Assembly: GCF_001625215.2 (NCBI RefSeq)
Contig: NC_030381.2
Span: 35,710,689 to 35,774,688 of the forward strand
Source: Daucus carota subsp. sativus
Taxonomy: Eukaryota; Streptophyta; Magnoliopsida; Apiales; Apiaceae
DNA length: 64,000 nt
Direction of reading: 5' to 3'
A program made the translations under genes and the position numbers. Shown here one piece after another: positions 47,936-59,502 of this stretch; within the stretch, counting starts at the first letter, position 1; every line of letters starts with the position of its first letter. The notes below the pieces were generated by a model that worked only from the letters and a program-made list of their open reading frames with translations, was not told the origin of the DNA and did not search any database.

Positions 47936-49672
47936 GAATTAATACTTTAGTTTGATAAGAATGGAATGGGGGAACGAATGAAATTATTAAACATTCAACT
48001 AAATTTCATATTATTCCTTCCATTTTCATTCAACCAAACCAAACACAACATAAGAGTTTTCTCCCTACTATAAAATATAGCAAAGAGTAATTACAATGCA
48101 TTTTCACCCGTAATAGAGAAACTTCCGCTCGCTTGAACTTAAATCCCACATGCATAGCCTAAATATTCACAAAATGTACTAGATATTGATATGCTAGACA
48201 TATATGCACAAAACTTTTTAAACATAGATTTCTTTAAGGCATATAAGAGATAAAAGGTGGGTTTATTTAAGGGTATTTTTTTAGACATGAATGTGAGATT
48301 GTGAGGGCATTTAGTGTGGAACTTTCACTCTAGCAATCGAGGTTGTCTTTGTCAAGTAAATCTCCTGCTACATACTAAAATATGATCAGTTGGATGTTGT
48401 ACCAGCTCATCATTGATTAAGATCTCACTTTAGCGCTCTTATAAAATGGACTAGAGGGAGTACTAAGAGCAAGAGTGATTTATTTTTATAACTGATTAAT
48501 TGATGTGCTGATCATTCAACAGATTAGTCTTCCTAGGGATCAAAAGATATCAACACCCAAGTACTACTGAGCATACACATGTTCAGCCTGATAATGAACA
48601 AAGTGATAGTGACAGAGACTTACAGTGTTACAGAGATGGTTGTTCATCAGGGCCCTGCTTTGACACGAGGAACTCAAGAGCGAGGGCGACATGAATTGCC
48701 CACATTTATGTAACTGGTGACTGGATACTGCTTTGAAACTTTAACTGAGTGGCATGTATCACCATTTAAGCTACCAAAAAAATTTCAACATGTAGAAGAA
48801 CAAAAGTAAGTGGTTGTAGCTGATAAGGGGCAACAAGCTAAAATTAAGGAGAAAATGTCTTGAGATAACAGCAAGTGCTTTCAATTGACAGAAATTACGA
48901 CCGCCTTTCAGTTTCTAGCAAACATCAAATGGTCATAACAAAGTTTAACCAAGATACAAAAAAATATACATTAATTAAATACAGAATCTCACCAAGTATG
49001 GAATACACAACCCCAAAATCTTCCACCTAAATTATCATCAGTCCAGGACTCCAGGGAATTCTCAACAATGGACTCATCATAGCAACACAAATATGGGTAT
49101 AAAAATTGCTAGGACAGCTGTATGAAGACAGAGTTAAGTGAGAGAGCATACAAAGTGTTTCTGTTATGTATATAATGATTTGCGGAATGGTAGCGTAACT
49201 TTTATGGTTCAAACCTGCATTTCTCAGCAACTCAAACTTTGATTTGCTAGCAACTGTGGTACCCTCTCCCTTGATCCGGCCAGTTTCACCAGATTAATGG
49301 TCAGAATATACAAATTTTATACTTAAATGGTTAACCCGGACAAAGTCCTAGCTTAGTGGTTACTGTGTATTGGACCATACTTTTATGTTAACAACACTGT
49401 TAAGCCGATTTGCAAATGAGGCTGGAAGTATATACTGAAAACTAAACTGTTTCAGAATATAAAACGAGATCAAAAATATAATGACTGGGACAGCTTTGTC
49501 GCAATCAATATAATATTACGCATGAATTGAAAGATCAGACTAGAGATATGGCGGCGAAAGGTATATTTTAAACTTATTTGTCTTGTCTTAGTTTTGAACA
49601 TCAAGTAATTTTAAATCTTCACAAAGGTAATTAAGTTTAATTTAAAAGCAAACATGAAATCTTCGTCCACTT
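47936..49672. other. Intergenic between DC1 and TAF13
   Basis: No gene was recognised. The final few hundred bases are likely the 3' UTR of the minus-strand TAF13 gene. A lone GGGAGTA tip at about 48456 resembles a Stowaway end without a partner. Confidence 0.4.
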
Positions 49673-51733
49673 TCATTCAATGGTTGCCAACTTCTCCTCA
49701 TCCACATCAAAAGCTTTCCTTGCTTGTTTCAGCTCCTCGTTCATGGACAAAAGTTCAGTGCATCTGTTAAATTTTGGGGCATCCTGCAGAAAATTGAATA
49801 AGAATTGTAGCACAATTGCTTGCCTGAATTGGTTTATGAAACATTCTTGAAGTCTTTAGGTCATATAGAAGGATGACAACATCCATATATGCCCTACAAC
49901 AATCATTTTACTAATTATATAGGTTTCCTCTAAGCCGTCTTCTTTTGCATTTTAGTCATTACCAAATATGGATATTATCTTTTAGAGGTAAATAATATTG
50001 GTTGTTATCAATAACAAATGCACTATTAAACTGTTAACTTGGTTAATAACTATCTTTCTGTAGTTTAAGAATGATTATTCTAGGATTTTAGTGAGTTTGG
50101 TAATTACTTTAGGATGGTTATGACCCTAAAATTTGATTCAGAACTTTAGTTGCTGAGAATTACATTTTGTTGCTGTATTAAGCAAATAAAGGAACAATAT
50201 TGTCCCTCAGATGAACTCCTAAGTCGACTCCTTGGTTTCTCAGGTTCAAACTATCATAAAAGCCTTGTTCCTCAGATGAACTCTTTACTCCTTGGTTTCT
50301 CAAGTTCAAAACATCATTAAAGCATGTAACATTATAAGAAATACAAATTATAAACACCTTTCAATTATTCAAATTGAGAGGATTTTATAGCAATATATTG
50401 TTCATATATAACCTGAATGTAGAGTAGCGATGATTCTATTAATTTACTGGTATAGCTATCGACCAAGTTCATAGAGATAAGATATCGTAAAATTACACAA
50501 TAATATAATAGATTAATAGTTGACCTTGGGAGCACACAGAAAGCAGAACAAAGATTAGGACAGCTGACTATATATTAAAGAAAATTTACCTTTCGCACCA
50601 AGTAAAGAAAATCCTCGGTCAAAAGCTTTCCCCTTTTAGATGCAATATCCTGTGCCTTGTGAACCTGTAAACATCAAATCCAATTTCAGTATCATCGATC
50701 GATGAATATTGCAATTATGCAACAGCACAATCACCCTGACCAAAACAGACCACTGGTAGCATGTGCATGCATATTTCACTCTTTTTATGTGTTTATGTGT
50801 TTGGGAGGAGGGGGGAGGGGGGTGACAATGCTAAAACTAAGTATTATCCAAACTTACCAAGTCTGTCACATACTCGACCACAATATCCTCCAAAAGTGCC
50901 ATAGATTCAGGAAGGGGCTGGTATTGCAGCATAACAAACTCATGAGCAAGAAGAGACCCAATAAACAAAAAAATAATTTGCAAGTCCCCGCCTCAATGTT
51001 GTAGCAAGCTAGTTATACCATTAGCAGCACAAGGTACACACTATACAAGTACATATATTTTCGATACCAACCTTCAAACTTAACAATATGGCCTAATGTT
51101 ACAGATGTCCAACAACCAAAAGTTCAAAATTCTCACCAACCCTAAGATTTATGAAGTTTGGCATGTGAGCCCTGTAATTAAATGTATAACCAAATAACTG
51201 TGATCATAGCGACATAAGTGAGTCCTCTAAAAGTGAATGAGACATGCATAATACACAATACAACAAGATAATATGTGCAAGTTTACTATGGGCAAGCCGT
51301 GAGTATGATAGCAGAACAATTTGTTAAATACAGCTAGCAGCCTAACACATGGAACACTGCGAATTATTCTTCTGACCACTAACAACTCTCATGACCCAAT
51401 AGGGATCAGTTCTTTGGAATCATGTGTGCACAAACTAGAAATTTACTCCATAGATGGAAATGTATACTGAATATATATCAAAAAGGGGGCTAGCTGATAG
51501 CACCTACATTAGGATCATCTCCAAAACCATACATCATGTGCTGCACTGTTGCATTCAACCAGAAATAGGATAAATAATTCTGTAATCGCAAATATAATAA
51601 CAAAGGCAGGTCAAATAACAGAGTTCTTACAGTCCTTCTGGAAAACAGCACGTTTACGCTTGAATGAAGGCTCCGACTGATGGGACAACCCAACTCTCGT
51701 TTTTGAGGAGGATCCGGCTGCAGAGTTGTTCAT
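49673..51733 (-). CDS. TAF13: TFIID subunit 13 (TAF13)
   Basis: Histone-fold subunit of general transcription factor TFIID that pairs with TAF11 in the nucleus. Coding exons on the minus strand: 51733-51631, 51545-51508, 50917-50858, 50664-50590, 49783-49673; 387 nt, 128 aa, all phases consistent. After a Ser-rich N-terminus come KRKRAVFQKDLQHMMYGFGD, PLPESMALLEDIVVEYV and ASKRGKLLTEDFLYLVRKD, the TAF13 histone fold; then KFNRCTELLSMNEELKQARK and an acidic end. The length matches plant TAF13. The 5' leader begins in a separate exon near 55669-55715. The gene appears intact. Confidence 0.95.
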
Positions 51734-54700
51734 TTATCCTTGACAACTTCTTTCTTTAATCTATTTAAGTCAAAAACATCCTCATTACAGAATGAAAATA
51801 ATAATAGGCTGTTCCAGTGTTGTCTAAAGCACACGATGTAGAACAAGGGTAGAAAACGGCTAATCAGCAAAACACACAATATATCCACAAATTTAATTCA
51901 TATAATTCATCTCTCCTATAAATATAGAGGTATACAATTATATATAAAGATATTCAAATATTTGGATATCAAGTAAGATCCTAAATAATTGCAAGCTGAT
52001 TCTACTTGATAACTATACCTATACTATATTATTAAAGCCGAAACATTAAAGTTTTGTTCAATTGTGTTTGGGCCGGTTTACAAGCCTCTTTATTTTATAA
52101 CATGTTTTAATGGGTCGTTTTTTTTATACCTAAAGGCTAAAACACATTTGAACATCCTCATTAAAACATATCTTCCAGAGAGATTCATTTATGAATCTTT
52201 TGAGAAGCTTTTACTAGAAATTTATTTAATATGCCTAATAAAAAAATAAACCCAAACACATCTATTAATTATTCAAAACCCTATTTTAAAAAGATGCATG
52301 TTATTCTAACATAATGTATTTTCAAGATGAAATTAAATATTGAAAAATATACAACAAAAGAATAAATATTACGAGTCCTCAAGCATCACGCAGACTATAA
52401 GCTAGTATTTAATAAAGATTAATCTAAGAGAAGCTCAATGCTAAAGTTAAAATGGCTATAGCCATTGCTATAATTTGAGGTCAAAAAGTAGTTATTGGTT
52501 TTTTAAAATACAATTAGTGCTCCGGTGCATAATTCTAAATTCTAAAATCAGACCTACATTCAAATCTTACTAACTTTTCACTAGTGCTGCAAAATGAGGT
52601 GATACCTGATACCTCTCTGCTCAAATATCGAATCATATTATTCTTACGTTTACCAGACTTGGGTCCGGAAATTTTTTATTCGGATATGAACAGATCCCAT
52701 GTATTTATGGTCCAGATCCATGTGATTTAATATATACAAAGAACTGACTGAAAAAAACATTCCAACTTCTTCAAGCAGTTTGAACTAATATTATATGAGC
52801 AGGCAGAAGTAACACGAAAGAAGAGAAGAGTTCAAGGCTTCAAGCTGCACAGATACAGATATATAGATATAATAAGCCGACATAGTGATAATTTCTAGTA
52901 CTAAGATTTGGGCACATATTTTTGGTCATTCCTAATTTACCTTTTTTTAACTCTTTTTTTTTAAAAAAATACAGTTATATAAACATTAACTCTTTTTAGT
53001 TATAACGTGTTTTACTTGAAAACAAACACAAATCATGTAAATCTTCTTAAAACTAACTCTAACATGAACCATTATTCAACTCTTTTTAACTCCAACGTTC
53101 TATTTCAAGATAAACAGGAAACCAATACAAGATCAATAATATATTTATACCAGATACAAGATAAATAACATCTTTTTTCCTTACATATGAAGAAATATGA
53201 AATATGATCTAAAATTAATCAGAAAACACATTATCACATATTATTATTAGAAAAATATTTACAGATAGATAATAAAAATGTTTATTGTTTAATGTTTATA
53301 CTGCCAATTTACAATATAAAAATATAATGTAAATGCTACATTTGTATGAAAAACTCAATCAGTAGATTAATGCGATAATCAAACTTCAATTCATTACTCC
53401 GTATTACAGAATTTTCCATGTAAAAAAAATTATGTAATCCAATAATACTAAGCAAATAATAAAAAACGTTAAAAATTAAATTACAAATAATAAATTTCGA
53501 GCTATATACTTGTCCCTGCTTGGTAGGGGTTTAAGGTTAGTACAGAAGCACTGGTTTCAGACTAGCACAGCAACTGGTGGACAAGTAGCTACTGTACCAG
53601 AGAGACCGGTACCATAGAGAATAGTCCACTCAGAAATTTGGTCAAATTTTTGTTCATATTACTAAGCTAACAAGTGTAAATTAAGACGGTCATCAATATG
53701 CAGACATACATACTTAGAGCAAGTTCAATAGGTTACCTATCTCATTACTTATTAATAATATAAAATAATGCTAGCGAGTCTTAGTGATTTAGGTAATCTA
53801 CTTTTAGTGTCAACTCCCATAGCAATCCTTAGAGCAAGTCCAATAGGTTACTTATCTCATTACTTATTAATAATATAAAATAATGAATCCTAGTGAGTCT
53901 TAGTGATTTAGAGCAAGTATAATAGGTTACCTATTCTATTACTTATAAATAATATATAATAATGAGTGCTAGCATGTCTTAGTGATTTAGGTAATCTATT
54001 TTTAGGGTCAACTTCAATAGTATTCCCTATATTTGTTCTCCTAAGATTATTTTAATAATAAATTTGAGAGAGAGAAGGGAAAAAGGAGAGAATAGACAAA
54101 GAAAGAAGGAAAGAGATGATTATTTTATTCATAAATATTAAATAGGTAATGGCTAGGGGTTACTTATAAATAGGTAATGGCTAGGAGAATTAAGGTTGTG
54201 CTAGTGATTTAGGATAACACTAGGATAGTGTTGGAGTGCATTTTTTTGACACTTTACCTAAATATGAGTTTTAGACATCATATAAGTAACCTATTGGACT
54301 TGCTCTTAGGTAATCTATTTTTAGTGTCAACTCCAATAGCAATCCTTATATTTGTTCTCCTAAGATTATTACTAAATTTGAGAGAGAGAAGGGGGAAAGG
54401 AAGGGAAAAGAGAAAAAAAAGGAGAGAGATGATTATTTTATTCATAAATATTAAATAGGTAATGGCTAGGGGTTACTTATAAATAAGTAATGGCTAAGAG
54501 ATTTGAGGTTGTGCTAGTGATTTAAGTAACCACTAAGAGAGTGTTGGGGTGATTTTTTTTAGTACATTACCTAAATGTGAGTTTAGGAGCAAGTTTAGGT
54601 AACTTATTGGACTTGCTCTTATATTTGTTCTCCTAAGATTATTTTAATAATAAATTTGAGAGAGAAGGGGAAAAGGAGGGAAAAGACAAAGAAAAGGAGA

Positions 54701-55668
54701 TAGATGATTATTTTATTCATAAATATTGAATAGTTAATGGCTAAGGGTTACTTAAAAATAGGTAATGGCTAGAAGAATTGAGGTTGTGCTAGTAATTTAG
54801 GTAATCACAAAGAGCAAGTCCAATAGGTTACCTATCTCATTACCTATTAATAATATAAAATAATGAATCCTAGTGAGTCTTAGTGATTTAGGTAATCTAC
54901 TTTTAGTGTCAACACCAATAGCAATCTCTACATCTGTTCTCCTAATATTATTTTAATAATAAATTTGAGAGAGAGAAGGGGAGAAGGAGGGAAAAGACAA
55001 AGAAAGGAGAGAGATGATTATTTTATTCATAAATATTAAATAGGTAATGGCTAGGGGTTACCTATAAATAGGTATAAATAGGTAATGGCTAGGAGATTTG
55101 AGGTTGTGCTAGTGATTTAAGTAACCACTAGGAGAGTTACTTTTTTTCAGTTCATTACATAACATAAATGTGAGTTTAGGAGCAAGTTTAGGTAACCTAG
55201 TGGACTTACTCTGATAGTGTTTGGAGTGCCTCTTTGAGGCATTACCTAAATATGAGTTTAGAAACTGATTTAAGTAACCTATTGGACTTGCTCTTACACC
55301 CCTAAATTCAAAATACAAAACTCAAAACAACAATTTGAGCCCAATTAAAATCAATCGAAAGACAAGACACTCTGTTTAGTGATCCTGGCAAGTTTTCACA
55401 CCCAATCTATCCGAAATAAAATGAGATAACTCAAAGTCCCAATATCATTCAATTCGAATATGTATCCTGATTCCTGTTAACTCTGCAGCTGAATATGATA
55501 CAAAACGAACCAAGTTTACCAAATTACAGAAAACAAACGATCAATTTGATCTGATGAAAATGCATTGCATATAAACCCCAATTCAAATATTAGGGTTTCA
55601 AATTACCACAAATTTAAACCAACAGTTAATACATCCATATGAAAATAGGTGCCAAGAGTTAATATTAC
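51734..55668 (-). other. Probable long leader intron of TAF13 with nested MITEs
   Basis: If the leader exon at 55669-55715 belongs to TAF13, an intron of nearly 4 kb separates it from the coding exons. The acceptor could be the AATAG at about 51761. The stretch from 51.8 to 53.7 kb is AT-rich and non-coding; TGTGTTTGGG at ~52064 and CCCAAACACA at ~52250 may be ends of a small element. From 53.7 to 55.3 kb it is filled by MITE copies (listed separately). Confidence 0.5.
53717..55292. mobile_element. Nested cluster of Tourist-like MITEs
   Basis: Left tips GAGCAAGTCCAATAGGTTAC or close variants occur at 53717, ~53832, ~53911 and 54812. Right tips such as CCTATTGGACTTGCTC end at about 54305, 54618, ~55211 (diverged) and 55292. 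TTA often adjoins the tips, as for the TTA/TAA elements elsewhere in the window. Internal segments (TTATTAATAATATAAAATAATG, GTTCTCCTAAGATTATT, a GAGAGAGAAGGG purine tract, GGTAATGGCTAGG) recur three to four times. The pattern suggests insertions of one family into itself, plus local duplication. Confidence 0.75.
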
Positions 55669-55755
55669 CTGATAATTACTGTCCCGCGAATTTATCTCCG
55701 GCAACGGGTTTGCTTTGTTTGTTGATTGTTACTACTACTTCTATTATATATACTC
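55669..55755 (-). promoter_or_regulatory. Probable TAF13 core promoter and untranslated first exon
   Basis: On the minus strand, GAGTATATATAATAG (55755-55741) looks like a TATA box. About 30-40 bp downstream, a transcript start would give a short leader exon ending TTATCAG|GTAATATT at 55669. No other gene is positioned to use it. The link to TAF13 is inferred. Confidence 0.5.
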
Positions 55756-58384
55756 TGCAGACTCCAATTCAGCTCGGCTATCCCTTAATCCCTTTTTATA
55801 CATTTAGTAAGCAGTTTTCTTGGCAGAATTTTTTCCCAAGGCTAGGAATAATATCATTATAAAACAAATAATTATATTTAGATAAAATAATATCTCCTAA
55901 GTAGTTTGATATTTTAATATTTAAATTTAATAATGCTCCGTATAGTAAAATATTTTAGATAAAATAATACCTCCTAAGTAGTTTGTAGAAAAATATATGA
56001 TGTGTGAATTCAGAATTACAAATTTGGGGCTGTTAGGTTTCTTTGTTGACATGAAAATAAATTAAATACGAAGATGCACATCTTCTCTTAATAAAAATAT
56101 GTAAAAATTCCCGTAAATATTTTTTAGGGCGATCAATATAACTAATATGATTTGAACAAGGTACCTACACTACTTAGGTACCTGATTGAAAATTTAATAT
56201 ACTTAACTACTAGACCCACTAAAAAAGCACATGACATCATATCAGTAAGTAGTTTCACCAAGAATTCAAAAATATCTCATTTATATGCATACAAAACAAT
56301 ATCGAAAATCCTCACACACAAAATAAGTTATCGACGGACAAATCACAAACAAAAATCATATCGTAGAATTTTGTGATAGCGATTGAGTCTAGAGTTAACT
56401 TCGAATAAAATTTCAAATGTGTCTATTTATCTTCGTATTTATCATAACTACATGTTTAATGTCTTATGGGATGAAAAAGTGATATTTAATTCAAAGTTAG
56501 TGTTATTTATCTCAAAAAAATTATAAGTAAATGTCAATTGGGATCTGGTTGCTGTAATCACCCAAATATCTCGTGTTTGTATAAATCTATAGTATTATTC
56601 ACATGAATGCCTTGAACATCCAACATCAGATAAGGATTTTGATACTAGCCACCAAAATAACATCTTTTTCTCTCATTTATCTCTCATGATTGCTAGGATT
56701 TTTCAAAAATGAATTAGACCATATATAAGTATATGTGTGTATATGTATATGAGGGCGCTTTCTCTACTTGAATACTAAATTAACCTCAAAACTAGTTCAT
56801 GATCAGTTTTAATCATTTTTTTTTGAACTACAAATATTATTTGTTTGTATATCATAAATTATTATTTCTTATGAAAAATCTGATACACACACAACACATG
56901 TCATCATCATTTTCAGTAATATTACATCGATAAACCTCCTTGAATCATTATCAACCCCTTCAACTGATGTCGTTGTCATCTACAATCACAATTGGACTAT
57001 CGCTGCTTGCCATTGTTGATGACTATTTACCACGGTCATGCACCTCATCTTGTCACTAGCTATCAACATTGACCTCTTACAATCAATAATTAACCACCAA
57101 AAGCAAAATATAAGTGAATTTTCTCAATTATCGAAAAATAAAAATTGATGATTTTAATGCATAAAGTAGTAATTAATAGCAAATAAATGGGTAGTTTCTG
57201 CAGTTACAAACAATTATTGTAGGAGTTGTTTATAATTTCTAAAATAATATAGATTTTCATTTTATTTAATTAATTAAGTCTCACTTAATTAATATCATAA
57301 ATAAAATTGAATTACGCATATATATCTAAAATTCCTTTAAGGGTTTATTAAATGTGATCCTATATTGACAATGATTTTGTTACGAATAATTACAAACGAT
57401 AAGTGAAATAACTTATTATCAAAATAACAATGAGAAATCGGTAATTTGATTAAACATCTCATGATTTGTGTTACTTCTAAATTGAATCTTCATTTCATTC
57501 ATCGATGAGTAAATTATTAAATTATATGGGTACTTGAGCATGGTGAATTGCATAGTTTCGCTCAATCAAAAAATTAATAATATCATTTTTAAAGTAAAAT
57601 GTTTCTGCTTAGCGGTGATTTTACTTTACGTCAGAGTACTCGCACCAACGTGCATCAAGCCATCAACAATTTTTTCCCTGAACAATGTAATAATTTCATT
57701 AAACATGTGAGAAATGTGCATACTAGCTAAAATAGTAAAAATAAAATTACTTTTATAATATTCCTAAATTTATCGTTCTATGTATATTTATATCTTTATA
57801 TGTGTTTGTGATGCGCGAGCGCAGTTATATATTTGTCATGTATTAAGTAAGAGATTTTCACCAATATAATTTCTTACTCTTTTAGAATACAACGCTTAAC
57901 CAAAAAGATAAGTTATTTATTCTTTTTCCTAAAAATTACATTTTTTGTGATTTTTTGGATAAAAATGTTAAATAGGTATTCTATTCGTTATTTGACAAAA
58001 AAAACAAGGACTTGTTCAAAAAAAAAATAATTTTTTTTATATTTTTTCCTAAAAATAAGTCTTTTATTTCTGAACAATAAATTTAATCAAACTGTCCATG
58101 TATCTTATCTTATGCTTTCCCAAAATCTCATTTAAGTAGAGAGAAATCTGGTATGTTTAATTTAATATACTTTAATTTGAAGAATAAGTCACATAATTTC
58201 ATATGTCAGATGCGTATATCTTAATTGAAAATGATTAAAATTTAAGATACATGTGTCCCCATTATATCTTAAAAAATTCGTAATTTGTGTCGAAGTCATT
58301 GACAAAGAATTAATTATTCGGTGATAAAATGATACTCAAATGATAACGACAAAATGAAATAGAAAATTGGTTAGAGGGCAAGAC
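55756..58384. other. Intergenic, repeat-poor to the eye
   Basis: AT-rich sequence without recognisable coding pattern. 56880-57250 carries an inverted, diverged copy of the 35461-35830 repeat (listed separately). The remainder is unassigned. Confidence 0.4.
56880..57250 (-). repeat. Dispersed repeat, copy 2 (inverted)
   Basis: On the minus strand, motifs occur in the same order as at 35461-35830: a TTTTTATTTTTCGATAATTGAG segment, AAAATTCACTTATA, GACAAGATGAGGTG and GTGGTAAATAGTCA. Similarity is patchy, indicating old copies. Confidence 0.45.
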
Positions 58385-59127
58385 TAGGGCTGTAAATCGA
58401 TATGGACTATCCGGTGTCTCGGCTCATATTCGGCTCGAAAATATGATACATGTCTCATATCCGTTTTGAAAACGATCCAAATCTGGCGGAAAAATTAAGC
58501 CCGTATAATATATGATCCCGGATACGAGCACACAGATACCCGCTCAGATTCGGTCTCATATAATTTTTCATAATATGATCCTACCCGAACAACCGAATAT
58601 GATCCACGGTTCATATTCGATTCAAACTCATATACCTATTATATTTTAACACCATCATATTTGCAAGTAAATAGTCATCATTTTATAAAATTGTACTATC
58701 TTATTTAAGTTTATATCTTCATAAAATATGATTTATTTAATGTGATAATGCCTATTATCTTCATATATATTTAATAAATGACATATACCAACACATAACT
58801 ATAAGTTTTAATTCAAAATTATTATACTTTATAATATTATGTTTACTTAGACTAAATGATAATTATTTGAACAACTGAAATAATAATGATATTTGATGTT
58901 AGTGGATCATATCCGGCTCATATTCGATGGATCATAAACTACCCGGTTAAAAAATAGAAAAACGATACTGGATCATATCCGGTTCGGATCCGAATCTCAA
59001 ATACCCGGGATCGGTTTATACCCGAATAAAACGATCCCGGACCCAAATCTGGACAACCTAAAAATAATATGATCCGGTACTTGAGCAGAGGGGTACCCGG
59101 GATTACCCGGATCATTTTACAGCCCTA
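58385..59127. mobile_element. hAT-like non-autonomous element, 743 bp, 8-bp TSD
   Basis: The element starts TAGGGCTGTAAATCG and ends CATTTTACAGCCCTA. GGCAAGAC occurs exactly on both sides (58377-58384 and 59128-59135), the 8-bp duplication typical of hAT. The subterminal regions are rich in CCGG, GATCC and CATATTCGG motifs in both orientations, likely transposase-binding repeats. The middle is AT-rich and non-coding. It lies ~375 bp upstream of the start codon of the acidic protein gene. Confidence 0.9.
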
Positions 59128-59502
59128 GGCAAGACTGAGTATTGACTTCTTGGATGACCAAAGTTGAAGAGAGACAAGTAGGGGGAGAAAACTGAAAAGA
59201 ATCCAACAAATCCCCAAACCCTAAACACCTCACGTGCATGTCTCGTGACTTGTAAACTCCAGAAGCAAAAACAACACAGAGGCGCCGCAAGAACCTAGAA
59301 ACACAAATAGTCCAATCTGAACCGTCCGTTTTCCTTCCGCGTCATCGATCCGCGTCATCAACGGTCCAGATCAAATATCCCCCGAACCTATTCTGCGTAA
59401 CGAAGAACCTCAGTCTCAAAAAATCCCCCTTTTCTCACACTTTCAATCCCCAAAAATCTCAAAACAATTCGATTTCTAATTTAAAATTCTATTCGAATTT
59501 CG

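Noticed and set aside
52064..52250. Possible small element with TGTGTTTGGG and CCCAAACACA ends
   Set aside because: The inverted tips are short and the flanks show no matching target duplication.
53717..55292. Regularly repeated blocks that might suggest a CRISPR-like or satellite array
   Set aside because: Blocks are bounded by inverted tips and TTA sites and vary in length, and the genome is a plant. Nested MITEs explain them.
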